DNA from: Citricoccus sp. K5
GTDB taxonomy: Bacteria; Actinomycetota; Actinomycetes; Actinomycetales; Micrococcaceae
DNA length: 64,000 bases
Reading direction: 5' to 3'
Assembly (NCBI RefSeq): GCF_902506195.1
Contig: NZ_LR732817.1
Span: 1,830,985-1,894,984 of the forward strand
Shown one piece after another: positions 18,456 to 25,616 of the stretch (positions within the stretch are counted from its first letter, which is position 1; each line of letters opens with the position of its first letter). The notes beneath the pieces are model-generated. The model made no database searches. It had not been told where the DNA came from and saw only the letters and a list, made by a program, of their open reading frames with translations. A program made the position numbers and the translations under genes.

Positions 18456-18919
18456 CGGGTCTCCTCCCATCGGACCGTATCCCCCAGGTGGAGCATGAGG
18501 GGTTGCAGGTCGACGCTTTGGAATACCGTGCAGTGCGCATTCATCTCCAGGAGACGCCCCTCGTCGAGGAGATAGGTCCAGCTATAGGTCAACAGGTCCC
18601 CGGCAGGGGACTCATGGACGAAGACCAAACGGCGGCCCGGCACGAGGCCCTGGGGCGAGTGGAGGCGGCTGGGAGCGGCATCAATCCAGTGGCTCCCGCC
18701 CAGTGCCGAGGAATTGAAGGCAGCCGTGAGAGACGTGATCTGCGTCAGCGAGCGCCCTTGGGGATGTGTCACACGCGCCGTGAACGTCGGCCGGTAGGCC
18801 AGATCGGACCGCTCAGGATGCATCAACAGGAACGTCGGTCCCGGAACCTCTATCCACGATCCCGGAGTGTCGAACTCCAGACCTTCCCAGTGGCGATGGC
18901 GCCACGATGTCCCTGCCAT
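18452..18919 (-). CDS. Hypothetical protein, possibly DcrB/PsbP-like
   Basis: 155 residues with no signal peptide. The segment GLEFDTPGSWIEVPGPTFLL resembles the opening of DcrB/PsbP-like (DUF1795) domains, in which a strand is followed by a Pro-x-x-Trp turn; later parts, GRRLVFVHESPAGDLLTYSW and GRLLEMNAHCT, fit a beta-sheet protein. That fold assignment is tentative. The gene shares one base with the preceding stop (TGATG) and four with the next gene, so it is translated as part of the five-gene unit. In type VII secretion neighbourhoods such small proteins often act as adaptors or chaperones. Confidence 0.7.
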   Translation of the reverse strand: MAGTSWRHRHWEGLEFDTPGSWIEVPGPTFLLMHPERSDLAYRPTFTARVTHPQGRSLTQITSLTAAFNSSALGGSHWIDAAPSRLHSPQGLVPGRRLVFVHESPAGDLLTYSWTYLLDEGRLLEMNAHCTVFQSVDLQPLMLHLGDTVRWEETR

Positions 18920-20106
18920 CAGTCGAACAGCTCTCCCCATTTGCCGGTCACGAGATCGCCCACGAAATCACCGACTTCGCCACCCACTTCCTTGACGGAG
19001 TCCGGGGCGGCGTTGTCCCAAAGCCACATGGCCCCGTCGTTGATCTTTTCCTGAACCCCTGAGGCTTCGAGGGCAATGCCCACGAGTGTACCGCCGACGA
19101 GTCCGACGACTGCTCCGACGGCTGTGCCGGCCACGGGGACGATCGAGCCGACGGCGGCACCGATCGCCAGGCCTGTCACCGCACCGGTGGCGATGGAAGA
19201 GCCGCCGCGAACCAGTGTCTCCTGACCGACCCTGCTCTCCAATTCCTCATCGGAGATGTCGGGGTTCTCCTGAATGACCCGTTCCTCGGCGGCCTCCCGT
19301 TCGCTGGCAAACGTGAAGCCGGCTCCCAGGATGGCCAGCGCGCCTCCGCCGATCCGTACGCCACGTGGCTGGGTCAGCCGGTTTCCGTCGGCATCGAGGC
19401 CGTTTCCGCTGACCGTGATGGGGCGGTTGAGGTCGGGCTCCGGAAGTTCCACCTTGACGGGCCTTCCGTCCGGGTCCAGCCCCTGGGCCAAGTTTGGGAT
19501 GCCGCGCAGGAACTCCCGCCGGCTGAAGGTCGGCATCCGGGGCGGTTCGTACTCGTAGTAGATCGTTCCGCCGAGGTCTTTGAAGTACCCGGTTGTGGTG
19601 GCACCGGCGCCGTAGGCCGTCCCATACTCGTTGGCGATGGGGATCTCGATCCCGTTCAACGCGCCTACGCAGTCGTCGACATAGCCGTTGTAGTCCTGGA
19701 CCGTAGTGTTGATGAGTTGATTGATCCGTAACCTCTCCGTTTCGAAGAGGGGATCGTCCTCCGGTAGATCGCCTGGGAAGGAAGCCGCCTCCTGGCGCGC
19801 CGTAGTCCGGCGGGTATGCAACCCCTCGATGTCATCGGCCCAGGTGCTCAGTGCAGACTTGACCTCGTCCGTGGCCGTCTTCAGGTTCTCGGCCCGGTCC
19901 TTGGGCAGAGAGAACGCCCCCGCCAGGGTGACGGCGTCGCCACCCGACGAGGAGTAGTAATCCGAGATGGACTTCCATTCCGTTCTCGCGTTGACCACTT
20001 CGTCGCGGATGGTCGCCCCGGCAGTGCCGACGGAGTCGGCTGCCGTACGGATGGTTGCCGGACTGGGCCATTGGTCGAGCTTGGAGAGGTTCGGGAAATA
20101 GGTCAT
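18919..20106 (-). CDS. WXG/LXG-like protein with hydrophobic glycine-rich C-terminal domain (putative type VII effector)
   Basis: 395 residues. The first 150 residues are helical, with EWKSISDYYSSSGGDAVTLA (43-62) matching the W-x-x-(I/L)-x-x-x-Y helix-turn seen in actinobacterial WXG-like N-termini, then long helices to about 150. A Pro-rich, Asp-rich linker follows (180-250). Residues 301-346 (from SSIATGAVTGLAIGAAVG onward) form a long Gly/Ala/Val hydrophobic hairpin of the kind found in membrane-active LXG toxins, and the last 50 residues are acidic and aromatic (MWLWDNAAPDSV). There is no signal peptide. No catalytic motif is visible. A secreted membrane-targeting effector is inference; no type VII machinery is in this window. 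Confidence 0.72.
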   Translation of the reverse strand: MTYFPNLSKLDQWPSPATIRTAADSVGTAGATIRDEVVNARTEWKSISDYYSSSGGDAVTLAGAFSLPKDRAENLKTATDEVKSALSTWADDIEGLHTRRTTARQEAASFPGDLPEDDPLFETERLRINQLINTTVQDYNGYVDDCVGALNGIEIPIANEYGTAYGAGATTTGYFKDLGGTIYYEYEPPRMPTFSRREFLRGIPNLAQGLDPDGRPVKVELPEPDLNRPITVSGNGLDADGNRLTQPRGVRIGGGALAILGAGFTFASEREAAEERVIQENPDISDEELESRVGQETLVRGGSSIATGAVTGLAIGAAVGSIVPVAGTAVGAVVGLVGGTLVGIALEASGVQEKINDGAMWLWDNAAPDSVKEVGGEVGDFVGDLVTGKWGELFD

Positions 20107-20117
20107 GGTTCAGTTCT

Positions 20118-20495
20118 TCACAGCTCGTTCAGGTCGACAGAACCGTATTGGTCCCAGTCGAGGTTGTCGTTGGCGGATCCCACGGCATCCTGCGAGATCT
20201 CACCACGTTCCCGCATCTCGTCGGATGCCACCAGGTAGGCATTGATGACCTCGCTGGCGGCCACCAGACGTGATTCACACAGCCCCAGGATGTTGTCCTG
20301 CGCGGGGGTGGCGATGTTGTCCCGGATCGCCTGCAACGCCGAGACGACCTCGGAGGCTGTATCAGCCGCCGAGATGCCATCGTCCAGAGCGTCCTTGAGG
20401 TCAGTGTTGCCCCTGAGTTCCTCAACATGGACGTCCGTGTTGGTGACGATGGCTCCCGCCCCCACTGGATCGATCTCGAATGTTGCCACCGGCAC
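20118..20495 (-). CDS. Small helical DUF6507/WXG100-like protein
   Basis: 125 residues, predicted all-helical after a short strand (TFEIDPVGAGAIV). The pattern of small polar residues and the segment SRLVAASEVINAYLVASDEM resemble DUF6507-type small proteins that accompany WXG/LXG proteins in actinobacteria. A canonical WXG triplet is absent. GTG at 20495 has GGAG at six bases; a second GTG at 20489 with GAAGG is equally plausible. It is the first gene of the unit and lies 11 bases upstream of the long WXG/LXG-like gene, so a partner or chaperone role is likely but unproven. Confidence 0.7.
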   Translation of the reverse strand: MPVATFEIDPVGAGAIVTNTDVHVEELRGNTDLKDALDDGISAADTASEVVSALQAIRDNIATPAQDNILGLCESRLVAASEVINAYLVASDEMRERGEISQDAVGSANDNLDWDQYGSVDLNEL

Positions 20496-20617
20496 CCTTC
20501 TCTCCGCGCTCTGGAGGCCCCTTCGAGGGGACCGTTGCCTACTCTGCCCCGCCGGCCAGCCGACGGGTTGATTTCACTCATCCTAGGAGGGTGCGGAATC
20601 ACCTGCGATGGGCAGAA

Positions 20618-21781
20618 CTACCCATCCGCCGTCTGGCGTCCTTGCGTCGATGGCATCGGCGAGTGCAGCAGCTCGGTGTCCAGCACGGTCAGCGCCCCGG
20701 ACACCACAGTCACTGTGGCGGGCAACATCCCCAACGGCTCACCGTCCCCGTGCAGGACCGGATCAGCGCTCCTCCAGGACGGCAGCCCAGGCGGAACCGG
20801 ATGCTCCACCGCGGTGATGTTCTCGATCCTCACCGAGCTCGCCTCCTGGATCTCCACCTCCGGCAAGTCCGTGTGGTGTCCGGCGAAGACCCTCGGGAAG
20901 ACCCGCAGGAAACGCACCGGGCTCAGGGGCGTGACGCGGAAGACCTCCAGCACACCGTCGTCGATCCGCGTGCCGGGGGTGACCTCCATGCCGCCTCCGA
21001 TGAACCGGCCGTTCATCACGGCGAGCAGGAACGTCGGCCCGGCCAGGACCCGGACGTCGTGACCTCCCTGACCGTCCGGCCCATCTCGTCTGTCCGGCCC
21101 GTCGAGCCGGGTCCTCAGGTCCAGGGGCCGGAACCGCAGCAGTTCCACCAGCACGGCGGCCACATACCGCAGGCCACCACGGGGCCAGCGCATCTGGTTG
21201 GCGGTGGCGTTCACCGCGGCGTCGAAGGCCACGTTCACCCCGGAGACGACATACCGGAACACGCGCTCCGGCGCCGCACCTGCCGCGGGGCGGCCGTCCA
21301 CGGTCCCGGCGAAGTCCGGCCCTGCTGGCAGCGCCGCCGGCATCGGGTCCAGGTCCACCCGGGCCAGGTCGATGCGTCGCGGCGGCCGGTCCAAGCCAGA
21401 GAGGATCCGGTCGACGGCGCCCACCACTCCGGAGTCCGCCAGCCCCAGTGCCCGGGCCAGGTCGTTCCCGGTCCCGGCGGGGACCAGGCCCACCGGTATC
21501 CCGGTACCCGCCAGCACGTTCGCCGTGGCGTGCAGCATCCCGTCGCCGCCCACCACCACGACGGCGGCCGGTGCCGCTCCCGCCGCCGTCCGCGCCAGTC
21601 GCACGGTGAGGGCTTCGGAGTAGCGCCGGGCGGGTGACGTCCCGTCGTCGCCGGGCACCGCCAGGATCTCGACGTCGGCCCCGCCGCTGCGCAGGCGGGC
21701 GGCGGTCTCAGCCCCCGCGTCGGCACCCCGGCCCGCCCCGGAGGCGGGATTGATGCACAGCAGGAGGTGGTGCCGGCTCAT
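20618..21781 (-). CDS. Diacylglycerol/sphingosine kinase family protein
   Basis: 387 residues. The N-terminal HHLLLCINPASGAGRG contains the family phosphate-binding NPxSG, and VVVGGDGMLHATANVLAG corresponds to the catalytic GGDGT motif with Met in place of Thr. GLVPAGTGNDLARALG is the third hallmark. A C-terminal beta-domain contains NGRFIGGGMEVTPGTRIDDG, again typical. It should phosphorylate a lipid diol such as diacylglycerol, recycling it into phospholipid. ATG 21781 starts directly at the first strand; the longer open frame upstream has no support. It is not coupled to the WXG/LXG-like genes, being separated by 122 bases. Confidence 0.93.
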   Translation of the reverse strand: MSRHHLLLCINPASGAGRGADAGAETAARLRSGGADVEILAVPGDDGTSPARRYSEALTVRLARTAAGAAPAAVVVVGGDGMLHATANVLAGTGIPVGLVPAGTGNDLARALGLADSGVVGAVDRILSGLDRPPRRIDLARVDLDPMPAALPAGPDFAGTVDGRPAAGAAPERVFRYVVSGVNVAFDAAVNATANQMRWPRGGLRYVAAVLVELLRFRPLDLRTRLDGPDRRDGPDGQGGHDVRVLAGPTFLLAVMNGRFIGGGMEVTPGTRIDDGVLEVFRVTPLSPVRFLRVFPRVFAGHHTDLPEVEIQEASSVRIENITAVEHPVPPGLPSWRSADPVLHGDGEPLGMLPATVTVVSGALTVLDTELLHSPMPSTQGRQTADG

Positions 21782-22044
21782 GCGCTGGGATCCCGGTGGT
21801 GCCACGGCACCGGGTGGCAGTTCGGCGCGATGCCCTCGGACGGATCGAGGACGGCGGGATCGGGTGCATCGGGCCGGGGGCCTGGTCTGCGGCGCATGAT
21901 CCTCATCGTGCCACCCCGGAACCGGCCTCAGGTCCTCTCGTGACGGCCGGTCTACCCATGCGCCACCGGTATCCTGCCAGAATGGCACGGACGGTTCTCA
22001 GCACCGGACCGCGCCGCAACCAGCCACGGAGGAGCACGCCGCCC

Positions 22045-23046
22045 ATGCCCATGGTCGAGCCGGAGTTCAGACACCCGGTCCAGCGCTTCGCGCACCGCAC
22101 CGTGGACTTCCGCTCGCGCATCCTGCTGATGGCCGTGGTCAACCGCACCCCGGACTCCTTCTACGACGACGGCGCGACCTTCGCCCTGGATGCCGCGGTG
22201 GGCGCCGCCCGGCAGGCGGCCGAGGACGGCGCGGACTGGGTCGACGTCGGCGGGGTCCCGTTCTCCCCCGGACCGGAGCTGCCCCCGGCCGAGGAAGCCG
22301 AGCGTGTGGCGCCGGTGATCGCCGCCCTGCGGTCCGGCCGCGGTCCCGCCGCCACCGCGATCCTCTCCGCGGACACCTTCCAGCCGCTGGTGGCGGAGCG
22401 TGCCATCGCGGCCGGGGCCGACGTCGTCAATGACACCACCGGACTGTTCCACCACGATCTCGGCCGGGTGGTGGCCGCCGGTGGCGCCCACCTGGTGATC
22501 ACCCATTCCCTCGCCACGCCGCGCACCCCGGTGCCGTCTCCACGCTACGACGATGTGGTGGACGAGATCCGAGAGTACCTGCTGCGGCGGATCGACCTGG
22601 CGGTCTCCCTCGGAGTCCCGGAGGACAAGATCATCGTGGACCCGGGCCACGACCTGAACAAGAACACACGGCACTCCCTGGAGATCACCCGGCGCTTCGA
22701 CGCCTTCACCACCCTCGGATTCCCCGCCCTGGCGGCGGTGTCCAACAAGGACTTCATCGGCGAGACCCTGGACCAGCACAAGTCGGCCCGGCTAGCCGGG
22801 TCCCTGGCGGCGGCCCAGGTGTGCGTCCTGAATGGCGCCCGCGTGCTGCGCATGCACCAGGTGCGGCCCTCTGTCTCGGCGATCCGGATGACCGAGGCCA
22901 TCATGGGTTGGCGCGAGCCACACCGGCTGGAGCACAACATGCACGGACTCAACCGGGACGCTGACCGCTCAGCGGGACCCGGGGACGCCGCCCACTGGGA
23001 CGGTCTGGACCCAGCCTCCCCCGTGACCGAAGGAGTCAACCCATGA
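22045..23046 (+). CDS. Dihydropteroate synthase-like protein, FolP2 type
   Basis: 333 residues. The TIM-barrel motifs of dihydropteroate synthase are present in altered form: LLMAVVNRTPDSFYDDG, DWVDVGGVPFSPGPE (true enzymes have GGESTRPG), GADVVNDTTGLF and IIVDPGHDLNKNTRHS, then AVSNKDFIGETL. These deviations match mycobacterial FolP2, which is reported to lack dihydropteroate synthase activity. The ATG at 22045 follows CGGAGGAG by ten bases, whereas the upstream ATG at 21982 has no ribosome site. The end overlaps the reductase gene by four bases, a pairing seen in other actinobacteria. Function unknown. Confidence 0.88.
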   Translation: MPMVEPEFRHPVQRFAHRTVDFRSRILLMAVVNRTPDSFYDDGATFALDAAVGAARQAAEDGADWVDVGGVPFSPGPELPPAEEAERVAPVIAALRSGRGPAATAILSADTFQPLVAERAIAAGADVVNDTTGLFHHDLGRVVAAGGAHLVITHSLATPRTPVPSPRYDDVVDEIREYLLRRIDLAVSLGVPEDKIIVDPGHDLNKNTRHSLEITRRFDAFTTLGFPALAAVSNKDFIGETLDQHKSARLAGSLAAAQVCVLNGARVLRMHQVRPSVSAIRMTEAIMGWREPHRLEHNMHGLNRDADRSAGPGDAAHWDGLDPASPVTEGVNP

Positions 23047-23840
23047 GAGCACTCGTCCACCCCTATCCCTCGGGCCTGCCCAGTCCAACCCTCACCGCGG
23101 ACCTGACCGACGACGAACTCGTGGCCTTCTATGCCCCGCCCGTCCAGGACCAGCGCCGCGGGGACCTCTCGCGGGACGGGCTGTGGGTGCGCTTCAACTT
23201 CGTATCGTCCGCCGATGGCGCGGCCACCGTCCACGGGCGCTCAGACGGTCTCGGAACGCCGGCCGATCAACGACTCTTCGCCCTGCTGCGCCGACCCGCG
23301 GACGTCATCCTCGTGGGTGCCGGGACCGTTCGCGCCGAAGGCTACGGCGGCGACCTGGTCTCCGCGGAGGATCGGGCCTGGCGGGAGGCGCGGGGGCTGG
23401 TCTCCCACCCTGCTGTCGCCCTGGTGTCGGGATCCCTTGACCTGGACCCGGAGAGCGCCTTCTTCACCGCGGCCCCCGTCCGGCCCCTGCTCCTCACCAC
23501 CACCGGGGCCGACGCCGGCCGGCGGGCCGCGCTCAGCGAGGTCGCCGACGTCGTGGACTGCGGGACGGACCAGGCTGAGCCGGCCCGGATCCGCGCCGTG
23601 CTGGCCGAACGCGGCCATCGGCTCGTGCACTCGGAGGGCGGACCCGCGCTGCTCGGGGCCTTCACCGCCGCCGGGTTGGCCGACGAGCTGTGCCTGTCCC
23701 TCTCGCCGTTGCTCGCCGGTGGTGCGGGCGGTCGGATCATCGGAGGCGCGGACCTGGCCAGTCCCTCCGGAATGGACCTGGTGGGCCTGCTCGAGGAGGA
23801 CGGGGCGTTGTTCCTGCGGTACCGGGTGACGGCACCGTGA
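23043..23840 (+). CDS. RibD C-terminal domain reductase
   Basis: 265 residues, corresponding to the reductase half of RibD (dihydrofolate-reductase-like fold) without the deaminase half. Visible landmarks are LWVRFNFVSSADGAATVHGR, a pyridine-nucleotide binding turn ILVGAGTVRAEGYGG, and LVHSEGGPALLGAFTAAGLADELCLSLSPLLAG. It probably reduces a pterin- or pyrimidine-like substrate with NADPH. The genetic coupling to the FolP2-like gene on one side and the J-domain gene on the other (both four-base overlaps) suggests a common pathway, not necessarily riboflavin synthesis, as no other rib gene is nearby. Confidence 0.9.
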   Translation: MRALVHPYPSGLPSPTLTADLTDDELVAFYAPPVQDQRRGDLSRDGLWVRFNFVSSADGAATVHGRSDGLGTPADQRLFALLRRPADVILVGAGTVRAEGYGGDLVSAEDRAWREARGLVSHPAVALVSGSLDLDPESAFFTAAPVRPLLLTTTGADAGRRAALSEVADVVDCGTDQAEPARIRAVLAERGHRLVHSEGGPALLGAFTAAGLADELCLSLSPLLAGGAGGRIIGGADLASPSGMDLVGLLEEDGALFLRYRVTAP

Positions 23841-24850
23841 CTCCCGCCGATTTCGGTGGCCGTTCGGCCTACGAGGTCCTCAGCGTCCCCTTCGATGCGG
23901 ACACCGCCACCCTCAAGTCGGCCTGGCGGCGTGCGGCCCGCCGCACCCATCCGGACTACGACGGGGACGCAGCGGAGTTCCGGCTGGTCAGCTACGCCTG
24001 GGAACTGGTGGGCACCCCTGAGTCCCGGCGCGAGTATGATCGCGGCTTCAGCGCCGGAGGTGGGTCGTCGCGTGGCCGGCCCGGGCCCACCGTTCCACCG
24101 CGGTCCGGCGCGGGAACGCCGACCGCCGGGCCGGCGTCGGGCCCCGCCTTCTCCACCCGGTCCGAACGCGACCGGTCTGCGGGCAGGAGCAGTGGAGGTG
24201 ACCGCAATGGTGCTGGGACCATCACCTATGTGCCGCCGCTGGAGGACGAGATGGTGCTGGACCTGGCCCGCAGCTCCCAGCAGATCCACGGGGCGCCCCG
24301 CAAGCGTGGCATCCTGCCGGCCGGCCACCGGCTCGTGCGCGAGGCCCGGACCATCCGGACGCTGCAGAACCATGTGCTCGGATCGCTGCCGGCCAGCCGC
24401 CTCGTGACCGGCCTGCACCTGACCTTCGGACGGCTCAACTCGGGTGCCATCGACCACGTGGTGCTGTGTGGGGACCGGCTGGCGGTGATCGGCTCGATGC
24501 AGGTCCCCGAGGGGGTCTACCGGTGGGACGGGGCGGAGATGTGGCGCGGCGACCGGCGCCTCTCACCGCCGTCCCTGGCCCCGGCGATGGTTGCCCTCCA
24601 GCGGGCCTTCCCGGACTGCAGTGTCGGCGGGTTCATCCTGGTCCTCGGCCCGGACGAGAATCCGCACGCCCCCGTCATCCAGCTGGAGCGCACACGCTCG
24701 GTGCTGGACTCGGACGCGGGATTCCTCACGGACCCGCCGGCCAACGCACTGCAGTTCGCCCGCGATGTGAAGATGTTCCTCGGCACCGGCCCGATGTCCG
24801 GCACCGTGGACCGCCGCCTCCTGGCCCGGTTGCTCGGAGCCATGTACTGA
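23837..24850 (+). CDS. J-domain protein with NERD-like C-terminal domain
   Basis: 337 residues. Residues about 8-70 form a J domain: SAYEVLSVPFDADTATLKSA, then RRTHPDYDGD with the HPD that stimulates DnaK, and LVGTPESRREYDRGF. A Gly/Pro/Arg/Ser linker spans roughly 75-130. The remaining 200 residues include GAIDHVVLCGDRLAVIGSMQ, which resembles the IDHV(V)...xxVIE(S)K core of NERD nuclease-related domains, although the usual Lys is replaced by Met-Gln. The GTG at 23837 overlaps the reductase stop, which fixes the start. J domain plus NERD-like is inferred by motif reading only. Confidence 0.8.
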   Translation: MTPADFGGRSAYEVLSVPFDADTATLKSAWRRAARRTHPDYDGDAAEFRLVSYAWELVGTPESRREYDRGFSAGGGSSRGRPGPTVPPRSGAGTPTAGPASGPAFSTRSERDRSAGRSSGGDRNGAGTITYVPPLEDEMVLDLARSSQQIHGAPRKRGILPAGHRLVREARTIRTLQNHVLGSLPASRLVTGLHLTFGRLNSGAIDHVVLCGDRLAVIGSMQVPEGVYRWDGAEMWRGDRRLSPPSLAPAMVALQRAFPDCSVGGFILVLGPDENPHAPVIQLERTRSVLDSDAGFLTDPPANALQFARDVKMFLGTGPMSGTVDRRLLARLLGAMY

Positions 24851-24884
24851 GCCGTCGAGTACTCGGCCGCACTACTATGGCCGG

Positions 24885-25457
24885 GTGCCTTCCGACTCCC
24901 CCGATCGCGTGCCCCGCCGGGCCGCGACGCCCGACGCCGTTCCGACCAACCCACATCTGGAGGCCCCGAGGGGCCCGGCCCCCGGCACCCCGGGGTTCAG
25001 GATCCTCCTGCACTCCCCGGAGATCCCGGGCAACACCGGCAACGTGATCCGGCTGGCGGCCATCACCGGGGCGGAGCTGCACCTGGTGGAACCGGTCGGC
25101 TTCGACTTCTCCGACGCCAAGCTCCGCCGCGCGGGCCTGGACTACCACGACCTCGCCGTGATGACCGTGCACCCGGACCTGGACACGGCGTTGGCGGCCC
25201 TGTTGCCGGCCCGGGTCTTCGCCTACACATCCGGTGGCGAGTGCCTGTTCACGGACATCGACTACGGTCCCGGTGACGTCCTGATGTTCGGCCGCGAATC
25301 CACGGGCCTGCCGGCCGAGGTCCTCAGCGATCCTCGGGTCACCTCCCGTGTGCGGCTGCCGATGCAGCCCTCCCGGCGGTCCTTGAACCTGGCCAACTCC
25401 GCCTCGATCGCGATCTACGAGGCCTGGCGCCAGCACGGCTTCGCGGGCTCTGCCTGA
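24885..25457 (+). CDS. trmL: tRNA (cytidine(34)-2'-O)-methyltransferase TrmL-like (SPOUT)
   Basis: 190 residues. After a disordered 37-residue lead, the SPOUT fold begins with RILLHSPEIPGNTGNVIRLA, a signature of TrmL. The SAM-binding trefoil knot contains LMFGRESTGLPAEVL and RLPMQPSRRSLNLANSASI, both nearly invariant in the family. It methylates the wobble ribose of Leu tRNAs. GTG start at 24885. The lead is longer than in most TrmL proteins (about 155 residues), so a later start cannot be excluded, but no better start with a ribosome site is present. Confidence 0.93.
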   Translation: MPSDSPDRVPRRAATPDAVPTNPHLEAPRGPAPGTPGFRILLHSPEIPGNTGNVIRLAAITGAELHLVEPVGFDFSDAKLRRAGLDYHDLAVMTVHPDLDTALAALLPARVFAYTSGGECLFTDIDYGPGDVLMFGRESTGLPAEVLSDPRVTSRVRLPMQPSRRSLNLANSASIAIYEAWRQHGFAGSA

Positions 25458-25495
25458 GCTGGGGCCACGCCGCGCTGTTTTTCCCTGCCGGCCTT

Positions 25496-25544
25496 CGCTG
25501 ATCCCGCTCATTTCCGCTGATTTCCGCTCATCCCCGCTGATCCC
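25496..25544. repeat. Five 10-bp-phased direct repeats upstream of the sigma gene
   Basis: Five copies of CGCTSATYYC follow each other at 25496, 25505, 25515, 25525 and 25535 (first unit nine bases, then exact ten-base spacing). Units alternate CGCTCA and CGCTGA, giving a 20-base higher-order period. Ten-base phasing puts all copies on one helix face, as expected for a cooperative activator or repressor site upstream of the gene at 25617. Chance slippage duplication is the alternative. Confidence 0.7.
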
Positions 25545-25550
25545 CGCATT

Positions 25551-25570
25551 GCGGACCGGTCACGGTCCGC
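25551..25570. repeat. Perfect inverted repeat GCGGACCG-GTCA-CGGTCCGC
   Basis: Eight-base perfect arms with a four-base spacer, 47 bases upstream of the sigma-gene ATG and directly after the phased repeats. It could be an operator or the stem of a trmL terminator; the sequence after it (GTGGCATCAAGG) has no T-tract, which favours an operator. Confidence 0.6.
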
Positions 25571-25616
25571 GTGGCATCAAGGCGGGGTGGCGCAGCGTTC
25601 CTATGCTTGAGGCACC

